DNA from: an uncultured Adlercreutzia sp.
Lineage (GTDB): Bacteria > Actinomycetota > Coriobacteriia > Coriobacteriales > Eggerthellaceae
DNA: 22,767 bases
NCBI RefSeq assembly: GCF_958431955.1
Contig: NZ_CAUASN010000039.1
Location: 1-22,767 of the forward strand
Reading direction: 5' to 3'
In this document: piece by piece, positions 7,793-14,330 of the stretch
How the letters are laid out: each line of letters opens with the position of its first letter
Numbering within the stretch: the first letter of the stretch is position 1
Notes under the pieces: model-generated
Database searches by the model: none
Told to the model about the DNA's origin: nothing
The model's input: only the letters and a program-made list of their open reading frames with translations
Made by a program: the position numbers and the translations under genes

Positions 7793-8071
7793 ATGATCGG
7801 GACGATCTTCGGCGAGGTTGGAGCGCCGGTATCCATCAAGGGCGTTGCCGGCGACTACGGGCGCGCGATCAGCGCCGTCGAGTTCAGCCTCGACGACGGG
7901 GCGCACTGGACGCGCTACGCCGTCGAGGAGCAGGAGCCGGGTCTGAACACCTACTGGTCCTTCACCTACACGCCCGAGCGCGCCGGGGCATACCGGATGC
8001 TCGTGCGATCGGTGAACGACCGCGGCGAGGCGAGCCCCGAGCCCGCCGTCATCCCCCTGTCCGTCGCTTAG
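7793..8071 (+). CDS. Free-standing Mo-co oxidoreductase dimerisation domain protein
   Basis: This 92-residue protein is almost entirely one immunoglobulin-like Mo-co dimerisation domain, as found at the C-terminus of sulfite oxidases. It begins GAPVSIKGVAGDYG, continues AVEFSLDDGAHWTRYAV (family pattern VEvSlDgGxtW), then YWSFTYTPERAGAYRMLVRSVNDRGEASPE. No signal peptide or transmembrane segment is visible, which is odd for a partner of a secreted protein. A GAAAGGA site lies upstream of the ATG. It follows the catalytic-domain gene, which ends just where this domain would normally begin. The two are therefore probably halves of one enzyme, split either by evolution or by damage. Confidence 0.82.
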   Translation: MIGTIFGEVGAPVSIKGVAGDYGRAISAVEFSLDDGAHWTRYAVEEQEPGLNTYWSFTYTPERAGAYRMLVRSVNDRGEASPEPAVIPLSVA

Positions 8072-8100
8072 GAACCGCAGGCAAAGAGTAAGGAGCTCAT

Positions 8101-8529
8101 GTGAGGAAACAGTTGATGCGCGGCGCGGCGTCCGGGGCGCTTATGCTGATGATGGTCCCGTCGGTGGCGATGCTCGGATGCTCCGGCACGTCTGCCGCAG
8201 GAGACGGCGCAGCCGATGCGGGCGCGGCGTTTACCGGTAAGGGCGAGGGGAAGGGCGGCACCATCGAGGTGACCCTGACCGTCGACAACGGCCGCATCGT
8301 GAGCGTCGATGAGATTATCGGCGAAAAGGAATCCCCCAACCACGGCCAGGTGCCCATCGAGGACGGCACTTTCGCCGAGCAGATCATGGAGGCCCAATCC
8401 GCCGATATCGACGGCGTTTCCGGGTCGACGCTGACCACCGACGGCGTGAAAGAGGCGGTGCAGGACGCACTGGACCAGGCCGCCGATGCCCAGGGCTCGT
8501 CGGCCGGCGCCGATGCGGGCCAGAAGTAA
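8101..8529 (+). CDS. FMN-binding domain lipoprotein
   Basis: This 142-residue extracytoplasmic electron carrier has a signal peptide ending in lipobox MLGC (Cys27), an Ala/Gly/Asp-rich linker, and a single FMN_bind domain. The domain shows GTIEVTLTVDNGRIVSV and the flavinylation segment DGVSGSTLTTDGV. By family analogy, FMN is attached by a phosphoester bond to Thr110 (SGST) through ApbE, whose gene follows immediately. The start is the GTG at 8101 behind AAGGAG; no better ATG exists, as the one at 8116 lies inside the signal peptide. It probably relays electrons to the cytochrome and molybdoenzyme proteins encoded upstream. Confidence 0.9.
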   Translation: MRKQLMRGAASGALMLMMVPSVAMLGCSGTSAAGDGAADAGAAFTGKGEGKGGTIEVTLTVDNGRIVSVDEIIGEKESPNHGQVPIEDGTFAEQIMEAQSADIDGVSGSTLTTDGVKEAVQDALDQAADAQGSSAGADAGQK

Positions 8530-8547
8530 GACGCTTCCTTCCGTTGG

Positions 8548-8616
8548 GTTCCCGAACATGAACGATCTCCCCTCCTCTCCGGTGATTTCGATTCCTCCCT
8601 CCTCATGTTCGGGAAC
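8548..8616 (+). repeat. 14-bp inverted repeat spanning the apbE start
   Basis: GTTCCCGAACATGA (8548-8561) is repeated perfectly in inverse at 8603-8616, with 41 pyrimidine-rich bases between. The left arm contains the proposed apbE start codon (8558). It could form a hairpin that hides the start, or be a small invertible or operator element. Confidence 0.7.
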
Positions 8617-9544
8617 GGTAGAGGGCCGCTTCCTCGCGTTCAACACCGTCATCGAGACGAAGATCGTGCTCGACGACGGGTTGGATGCCGCGGAGGCGGC
8701 CCTTCTCGTTGAGCAGCTGCGCGCCGAATGCGAGCGCTACGAGTCGCTGCTCTCGCGCACCCGTCCGACAAGCGATGTGGCGCGGCTGAACCGGAGCAGG
8801 GGTGATTTCGTGCGCATAGAGCGCGCCACCTGGGAGGCGCTGCAACTGGGCTGCTTCTACAGTGCCCAGAGCGCGGGCTATTTCGACATCACCATGGGCG
8901 CGCTGACGCAATTGTGGGACTTCCGCCGAAAGACCGTGCCCGATGAGCGGGCGGTTGCGCAGGCGCTCGGCCATGTCGGCTGGGGGCAGCTGGAGTTTCT
9001 GGATGCCGACGGCTGCTACCTCGTCCGCAAGATCGATCCCGAGCTGCTCGTCGATGTGGGCGGCTGCGCCAAGGGATACATCGCCGACCGGCTCATGGAG
9101 CTCCTTGCCCGGGCCGGCGCGCGAAACGTCTATTTGAGCCTCGGCGGGAACGTGGCGGTGCGCGGGACGAACGAGCGGGGGCGCCCCTGGAACATCGGCG
9201 TGCGCAACCCCGCCGGCCCGGGCGTGGTGGGCACGGTGCCGCTGACGGCCGGTTCCCTGGTGACAAGCGGGGTGGACGAGCGGTATTTCACGCAAGGCGG
9301 ACGCCGCTACCACCATATCCTCGACTGCCGAACGGGCCGTCCCGCCGAAAGCGACGTGGCCAGCGTGACGGTGATATCGGGACGCTCGAGCGACGGCGAC
9401 GGGTTCTCGACGGCCCTGCTGTGCATGGGCTTCGAGCGGGCGGCTGCCTTCGTCGAGGAGCGCCCGGAAATAGAGGCGGTGTTCGTGCTGGCCGACGGGA
9501 CTGTGCGTTCCTCGTCGGGCGCGGTCTTCGCGCCCCGCGGCTGA
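8558..9544 (+). CDS. apbE: ApbE flavin transferase (first copy)
   Basis: This 328-residue enzyme transfers FMN from FAD to a threonine of target proteins and needs Mg2+. Recognisable ApbE blocks are RFLAFNTVI near the start, YFDITMGALTQLWDF, LLVDVGGCAKGYIADRLMELL, VYLSLGGNVAVRG, LVTSGVDERYF and YHHILDCRTGRPAESD. It has no signal peptide, whereas many ApbE proteins are exported lipoproteins; either targets are modified before export or the N-terminus is misassigned. ATG 8558 has no clear ribosome site and lies in an inverted repeat. Translation may be coupled to the FMN-binding gene, which ends 28 bases before. The second copy at 15453-16442 is a clear paralogue. It closes the operon before the terminator at 9570. 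Confidence 0.93.
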   Translation: MNDLPSSPVISIPPSSCSGTVEGRFLAFNTVIETKIVLDDGLDAAEAALLVEQLRAECERYESLLSRTRPTSDVARLNRSRGDFVRIERATWEALQLGCFYSAQSAGYFDITMGALTQLWDFRRKTVPDERAVAQALGHVGWGQLEFLDADGCYLVRKIDPELLVDVGGCAKGYIADRLMELLARAGARNVYLSLGGNVAVRGTNERGRPWNIGVRNPAGPGVVGTVPLTAGSLVTSGVDERYFTQGGRRYHHILDCRTGRPAESDVASVTVISGRSSDGDGFSTALLCMGFERAAAFVEERPEIEAVFVLADGTVRSSSGAVFAPRG

Positions 9545-9569
9545 TCGCGGCGCAGTCTCCTTCCGCTTT

Positions 9570-9599
9570 CCCGTGCGCTGTGGGCGCCGGGTGTTTTTT
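9570..9599 (+). terminator. Rho-independent terminator of the cytochrome/molybdoenzyme/apbE operon
   Basis: CCCG-T-GCGC (9570-9578) pairs with GCGCCGGG (9584-9591) as an 8-bp stem with one bulged T and loop TGTGG. TG and then TTTTTT (9594-9599) follow. It lies 25 bases after the apbE stop. Confidence 0.85.
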
Positions 9600-9605
9600 G
9601 CTCCC

Positions 9606-9643
9606 TGCAAAAGAAAGAGCGGGTCCCTTGCGGGGCCCGCTCT
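9606..9643 (-). terminator. Rho-independent terminator of the DUF5692-like gene
   Basis: Read on the minus strand, AGAGCGGGCCCC and GGGACCCGCTCT pair over 12 bp with one G-U-type mismatch and a four-base loop. TTCTTTT follows. It lies 26 bases past the stop of the minus-strand membrane protein gene and tail-to-tail with the terminator at 9570-9599. Confidence 0.85.
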
Positions 9644-9669
9644 CAGGGGAGGCTTGCCTGCAGGCAGTG

Positions 9670-10794
9670 CTACTTGCGCTGCGGGGTCTCGATGTCCTTC
9701 TCCACGGCCACGTACACGAAGCCGGGCTTGCCGTCGGCGGGCAGGTCGTTGTAGGCCACCATCTCGGCGATCTCGGCCGGCGTGGCGCTCGCGGGCTCGG
9801 TCTCAAGCAGGTAGGCGGTGTCGGCGCGGCGCTCCATGGCCTCGCGGAAGTCCTTGGTGCCCACGAACACTTCCTGCTTGTAGGGGTTCACGCCGAGCTT
9901 CTTGGCGCGGTACATGATGTAGGCGAAGGCGGCGATGTTGGCGCCGAGGGCCAAAAGCGACACGACCAGGTTCACGTTGGGGTTGTTCACCGAGTCGGCG
10001 GCGAAGATGGAGTCGTTGGCGAACATCGGCACCATCTGGCAGAACATGCACCACATGGACAGCGTGAAGGCACGGTTCTGGATCCAGCCGCCCTTGTTCC
10101 AGATAAGGCCGGCGATGGTCGGGGCGAGCAGCAGGGCCACGCCGCAGTACCAGGAGTGGGTCGGCAGGTTGTTGTAGGTGTAGCAGAAGTTCCACAGGTC
10201 GTAGGCGATGATGAACACCCAGGTCATATCGGGCCACAGCATATCCTGGCGCTTCTTGGAGATGTAGATGCCGAACCAGCCGGTCATGCACGCGATGTTG
10301 ATGATGCCGGCAATGCCGTTGAACACGTTGTGCCAGCCGCCGTACAACGTGACGCCCTCGGAGGACACCCAGGTGGTGCCGAAGGCGCGGAAGGCGCTCT
10401 CGAAGTCGCTCACCACGGCGATGAGGATGTTGATGGCCACGATGATGAAGGGGAAGGCCTTGAACCAATGGGCCCGCCCGATCTTGCCCCAGGAGAACTT
10501 GAGCATCATGAAGCCGATGCAGCCGGCGGTGGCGGCGTACACCTTGGCGTAGTGGAACCAGCTGTTCATGTCGGTGTGGGTGGGGTTGGTCAGCGCCCAC
10601 TCGGCGCCCATGGCCGCGCCGATCTCCACGGCGAGGCAGTAGACGGTCATGACGCCGCACACGCCGAAGAACATGAAGCAGCCGCCGAACTTGGTGCGGC
10701 GAGCGAACTCGTTCAGCAGAATGAGCAGGACGAGCACCATGGCCAGACCGAGCCATTGGTAGAGCGCATTGGGACCGTACACATCGAATAGCAT
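9670..10794 (-). CDS. Multi-pass membrane protein, DUF5692-like
   Basis: This 374-residue integral membrane protein has about nine to ten hydrophobic helices between residues 10 and 315, then a soluble tail of about 60 residues. It has many aromatic and Trp residues (WFHYAKVY, WHNVFNGIAGI, WNFCYTYNNLPTHSWYCGV). I associate it with DUF5692, an uncharacterised membrane family common in Eggerthellaceae, but that name is from memory. The ATG at 10794 has AAGGAGGG six bases upstream. A promoter fits upstream on the minus strand: TTGACT (10935-10940), 17 bases, TATGGT (10912-10917). It diverges from the second flavin module and may share its control. Histidines in helices could be heme or quinone ligands, but nothing proves it. 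Confidence 0.8.
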   Translation of the reverse strand: MLFDVYGPNALYQWLGLAMVLVLLILLNEFARRTKFGGCFMFFGVCGVMTVYCLAVEIGAAMGAEWALTNPTHTDMNSWFHYAKVYAATAGCIGFMMLKFSWGKIGRAHWFKAFPFIIVAINILIAVVSDFESAFRAFGTTWVSSEGVTLYGGWHNVFNGIAGIINIACMTGWFGIYISKKRQDMLWPDMTWVFIIAYDLWNFCYTYNNLPTHSWYCGVALLLAPTIAGLIWNKGGWIQNRAFTLSMWCMFCQMVPMFANDSIFAADSVNNPNVNLVVSLLALGANIAAFAYIMYRAKKLGVNPYKQEVFVGTKDFREAMERRADTAYLLETEPASATPAEIAEMVAYNDLPADGKPGFVYVAVEKDIETPQRK

Positions 10795-11115
10795 GGGTAT
10801 CCCTCCTTAATAGATACCGATCGGGCAAGCTCGCCGCGCCTGGACCGGAGACCCGCAGTGTCCAGTCCAGCCGCGGTGGCTTCGCAAGAGACCTTGCAAT
10901 CGCTGGTGACTACCATACTCGTCCTGCTATCTTCAGTCAATATCCATAAATTATCAGTTTGGTAGTAATTGACGGAATGAAAAACTGTGTCAATATAACC
11001 TTGATACACAGGGAAAATGCTGATATGCTCCGATCAAATAATTTCATGAATGAAAGTAAAAGAAAACTTTCATGAAGAAATATCAGTCAAACAAGTCGGA
11101 ATGATCGGAGGGATT
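10795..11115. promoter_or_regulatory. AT-rich divergent promoter region with symmetrical elements
   Basis: These 321 bases hold two divergent promoters. Minus: -35 TTGACT at 10935-10940, 17-base spacer, -10 TATGGT at 10912-10917. Plus: -35 TTGACG at 10969-10974 and -10 AATATA at about 10992-10997. GTCAAT/ATTGAC elements lie at 10936-10941, 10968-10973 and 10989-10994; the last two form an inverted repeat over the plus promoter. ACTACCA (10909-10915) pairs with TGGTAGT (10960-10966). Direct repeats TTTCATGAA lie at 11042 and 11068 in the leader. No coding sequence is credible here. Confidence 0.65.
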
Positions 11116-11646
11116 ATGAACGGAGTGAAAACCACAGCGGCCCTCGGGTGCGCCACGGTGCTCACCTTCGGGCTGGCCGGCTGCGGCGCCTCGTTCGAAG
11201 GATCGGGGTCGAAGGACGCGGCCTCGGCCGAGCAGCTGGCCCAGCGCACCGAGGACCCGTGGGCGGCCGAGGTGGTGGCCGATGGTGCGGCTCGGGCCGA
11301 GGGCAACCTGCGCGACGGCGTGTACACCGGCTACGGCCGCGGCATGGAGGGGTGGATCAGCGTGACGCTGCTGGTGGACGACGGGCGCCTGACGTGCCTG
11401 GAGACCGCCCAGGACGGCGAGAGCCAGAGCCGCGGCGGCTACGAGGCCATCCGCGACGGCGTGTACGCCGAGATGATCGAGGCGGCCCAAGGCCCCGACA
11501 TCGATGCGGTGGCCGGGGCCACCATCACCACGGCCGGCGTGAAGCAGGCCGTGGAGGACGCGCTGGCCCAGGCCGCCGCCGAGGATGCGGTGGCTGCCGC
11601 GGCCGATGCCACGACCGCCGAGAAGGAGGCTGGTAGCCATGAGTAA
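11116..11646 (+). CDS. FMN-binding domain lipoprotein (second module)
   Basis: This 176-residue lipoprotein has lipobox LAGC (Cys23) and a single FMN_bind domain. The domain shows DGVYTGYGRGMEGWISVTLLVDDGRL and DIDAVAGATITTAGVKQAVEDAL. The predicted flavinylated residue is Thr136 in AGAT; the family usually has SGAT, so the Ser-to-Ala change is notable. An Ala/Glu-rich tail follows. The ATG is preceded by CGGAGGG; earlier in-frame starts such as 11050 would put charged residues ahead of the signal peptide. Its stop overlaps the start of the reductase gene by eight bases, so the two are translationally linked. It probably passes electrons to that reductase. Confidence 0.9.
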   Translation: MNGVKTTAALGCATVLTFGLAGCGASFEGSGSKDAASAEQLAQRTEDPWAAEVVADGAARAEGNLRDGVYTGYGRGMEGWISVTLLVDDGRLTCLETAQDGESQSRGGYEAIRDGVYAEMIEAAQGPDIDAVAGATITTAGVKQAVEDALAQAAAEDAVAAAADATTAEKEAGSHE

Positions 11647-13483
11647 GCTCAACCAGGGCGCGGGCCTCTCGCGCCGCGACTTTCTGACCGGCTCGGCCCT
11701 GGCCGCCGCTGGTGCGGCCGCGGCGGGGCTTCTCGCCCCCGAGGCTGCCCTTGCCGCGAGCGCCGAGCGCCGCGGCGACTGGACGCGCGAGGGCGATCCC
11801 GTGGCCGCTTCCGATCCGAGTGACGTCACCAACGCGGGCGCCGCCGACGGCACCTACCGCGAGCACGACGCCGCGAGCTTCCCCGCCAACGACGCCACGC
11901 CCATTCCGCCTCGCGCCGTGCCCGATACGTGGGACTACGAGTGCGACATCTGCGTGGTAGGCGCCGGGGGCGGCGGCCTGAACGCCGCGGCCCGCGCCGT
12001 CGAGCTGGGAGCCGACACCATCTGCGTGGAGGCCATGGGCCTTCCCGGCGGCAACGCCCAGGAGGCGGGCATGTGCGGCATCTTGGGCGGCTACTCCGGC
12101 CAGGAGGAGAAGAAGTTCGCCTTCCCGAGCTATCCCTTCTCGCCCCAGGCTCTCACCGACTGGGCCATGGACGAGTACCACTACGCGGCCGATCCGAAGC
12201 TCATCTACAAGATCGCCTCGGAGGGCGGCAAGAGCCTCGACTGGATGGCCGACTGCGGCGTGCACTGGCGTCTGGGCGAGGTGCCCGTGTATGTGGCGCC
12301 GAAGCGCTCGACGCTCGACCACCACGTGCTGAAGATGAAGGACGCCACCGACGCCATGTACAACTACGCCAACCAGCACGGCGTGGACTTCCACTTCCAG
12401 AGCCCCGCGGCGGCGCTTGTGCAGGATGACGACGGGCGCATCGTGGGCGTCGTGGTGAACGAGGACTACGGCGACGAGAAGTACATCCACGCCAAGCGCG
12501 CCGTCATCCTCACGGCCGGCGGCTTCTGCAACAACAAGGCGCTGCTGGACAAGTACATCCCCACGGCGGCCATGGGCTGCGCCTCCAGCTACCTCACCGC
12601 CGGCGAGACCGGCGAGTGCTTCCGTATGGGCCTCGGCGTGGGCGCCGACGTGTCCGGCTTCAACAGCTCGGCCTCCTTCGACGGCGGCGTGGACTGGCAG
12701 GCCGAGGGCGGCACCTGGGCGCGCTTCCTCTACGACGGCATGACCCAGCTCTCGCGCCAGCCGTGGCTGACCATCGACCGCTGCGGCAACCGCCTGCGCT
12801 ACATGGACTCGCGCGTGGGCGAGGACGGCGCGAACGCCATCTACGCCCTGGGAGATCTGGCCACCATCCAGATGACCCCTCCCGGCCACCGCTCCTACAT
12901 TATCTTCGACGCGAACTACGAGGACCATCTGGCCGGGTTCGCCCAGGAGCACTGCCGCAAGCTCATCACCCCCGACCTCGAGCAGATTGAGAAGGTGCCC
13001 GAGCACTATCGCGACTGGCACCACGGCGTGCAGGACGCCATCGACGCCGACGTGCTGAAGCGCCGCGACACCCTGGAGGAGCTCGAGGCCGATCTGGGCC
13101 TGGCCGAGGGCGTGCTCACCGAGGCTGTGGCGAAGTGGAACGAGGCGTGCGAGCGCGGCGAGGACGACTTCATGTACCCCATGCCGCCCGAGTGGCTGCA
13201 CAGCATCACCACACCGCCCTTCTACGGCTGCCGCATCGGCGGCAACCTGTACGGCACCAAGGCCGGCCTGCTCATCAACGACCAGATGCAGGTGATGGGC
13301 GTGAGCGGGCGCGTCATCCCGGGTCTGTACGCCGGCTGGCACACCGCCGGCGGCGCCTGCGGCGAGAACAGCTACATCGGCGATCCCATCCTGGGTTCGC
13401 TCATGGGGGACGTGGGGCTCGCCTTCTGCGGCGGGTATCTCTGCGGCACCTCGGCGGTGGAAAACGAGATGGGCGAGGCCTAA
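11639..13483 (+). CDS. Tat-exported FAD-dependent reductase of the fumarate reductase/flavocytochrome c family
   Basis: This 614-residue enzyme carries a Tat signal (SRRDFLTGSA, residues 11-20) with likely cleavage near ALAAS, about residue 40. The FAD-binding Rossmann motif is VVGAGGGGLNAA (107-118). The C-terminal FAD block is GLYAGWHTAGGACGENSYIGD (562-582). It belongs to FAD_binding_2 reductases of the fumarate, urocanate and cardiac-glycoside reductase type. At positions where fumarate reductases have HHTMGG and a catalytic Arg after GxN, it has NLYGTKAG (Tyr538) and Ser578, so fumarate is an unlikely substrate. The start has AAGGAGG nine bases upstream. It overlaps the FMN-binding gene and is followed by a membrane protein; together they look like one respiratory module. 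Confidence 0.9.
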   Translation: MSKLNQGAGLSRRDFLTGSALAAAGAAAAGLLAPEAALAASAERRGDWTREGDPVAASDPSDVTNAGAADGTYREHDAASFPANDATPIPPRAVPDTWDYECDICVVGAGGGGLNAAARAVELGADTICVEAMGLPGGNAQEAGMCGILGGYSGQEEKKFAFPSYPFSPQALTDWAMDEYHYAADPKLIYKIASEGGKSLDWMADCGVHWRLGEVPVYVAPKRSTLDHHVLKMKDATDAMYNYANQHGVDFHFQSPAAALVQDDDGRIVGVVVNEDYGDEKYIHAKRAVILTAGGFCNNKALLDKYIPTAAMGCASSYLTAGETGECFRMGLGVGADVSGFNSSASFDGGVDWQAEGGTWARFLYDGMTQLSRQPWLTIDRCGNRLRYMDSRVGEDGANAIYALGDLATIQMTPPGHRSYIIFDANYEDHLAGFAQEHCRKLITPDLEQIEKVPEHYRDWHHGVQDAIDADVLKRRDTLEELEADLGLAEGVLTEAVAKWNEACERGEDDFMYPMPPEWLHSITTPPFYGCRIGGNLYGTKAGLLINDQMQVMGVSGRVIPGLYAGWHTAGGACGENSYIGDPILGSLMGDVGLAFCGGYLCGTSAVENEMGEA

Positions 13484-13544
13484 GGGCGCTCTGGGAACGC
13501 GCGGGGCAGGACGTCCCGCGGGATTGCTTCGGAAGGAGCTGACT

Positions 13545-14330
13545 ATGAACGATATAAAAGCAATGGCGCGGCCGTTTCTCACGCTGTACGCCATGGCGCT
13601 CGTGATAGCGATTCTGGCCCGCATCGGGCTTACCGTGGCCGGGGGCACCGGCGTGCTCGCCTTCGATTACATCTCTGCTTCGGGCGTGCCCATCCTGGAT
13701 GTGATCTGCTCCATCCTCACGGGCTCGGCCTTCGTGGCCTTCCTGTTCGCGGCGGGGCTGGCGCTCGTTGTGTCCACGGCCGGCGCGGTGCTCTACGCGG
13801 TCCTCGCGGCTCGCGGCGACGGGCGGGCGCGCCCCGCGACTGCGTTTCTGTGGGGCTGGGCCACGGCGCTTGTGGCCATCGTGTGCCTGGTCGTGGTGGT
13901 GCTCGGCATCCTGTCGGCCGTGCAGGTGGGCTCTATGAGCTCGAAGCTGCCGGGGCTGCCCACCATCGTGCTGGGCGTTATCGCCTTTGCGGCCTTCCTG
14001 GGCACGCTGCTCGGCGCGGCGTCGATGGTGGTGTGCGCTTGCGTGGCCCGCGCTCGCGCCGGGCACTCCCTGGCGGTGGGGCTCATCGTGGCCTGCGCGG
14101 CCTGCGGCGCGGTGGTCATGGTGCTCACAGTGGGCACCTTCTCGGCCCTGAACGTGGCGGCGGTGAGCCTGCCGGCGCTCGGCGGCTGGGTGGCGGCCGA
14201 CCTGGTCGCGAACCTGGCCCTGCTCTTCGGCGCCGCGGCCTACATCGGCAAGCTGGAAGGCGCCTCCGCGCCGAAGGGGGCCGCGAAACCGGCGGCAGCC
14301 ACGGCCGTAGCGCGAGGCGAAATACCCTAG
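13545..14330 (+). CDS. Multi-pass membrane protein of unknown function
   Basis: This 261-residue hydrophobic protein has about six or seven membrane helices, rich in Ala, Val and Leu, and a short Ala/Lys tail. I recognise no family. It follows the FAD reductase by 61 bases, with GGAAGGAG before the ATG, and probably shares its transcript. A small hairpin (CGCGGG 13500-13505 with CCCGCG 13515-13520) lies in the gap. A membrane anchor or quinol-side partner for the FMN/FAD module is conceivable, but no heme-binding histidine pairs or Fe-S motifs are visible. Its stop codon overlaps that of the convergent MarR gene. Confidence 0.8.
   Translation: MNDIKAMARPFLTLYAMALVIAILARIGLTVAGGTGVLAFDYISASGVPILDVICSILTGSAFVAFLFAAGLALVVSTAGAVLYAVLAARGDGRARPATAFLWGWATALVAIVCLVVVVLGILSAVQVGSMSSKLPGLPTIVLGVIAFAAFLGTLLGAASMVVCACVARARAGHSLAVGLIVACAACGAVVMVLTVGTFSALNVAAVSLPALGGWVAADLVANLALLFGAAAYIGKLEGASAPKGAAKPAAATAVARGEIP

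Noticed and set aside
9421..10791. 456-codon plus-strand reading frame over the DUF5692-like gene
   Set aside because: The minus-strand frame has membrane helices, a ribosome site, promoter and terminator; the plus frame has none of these.
11525..13648. 707-codon minus-strand reading frame opposite the FAD reductase
   Set aside because: A low-complexity Ala/Gly/Val/His antisense shadow of a clear Tat/FAD enzyme.
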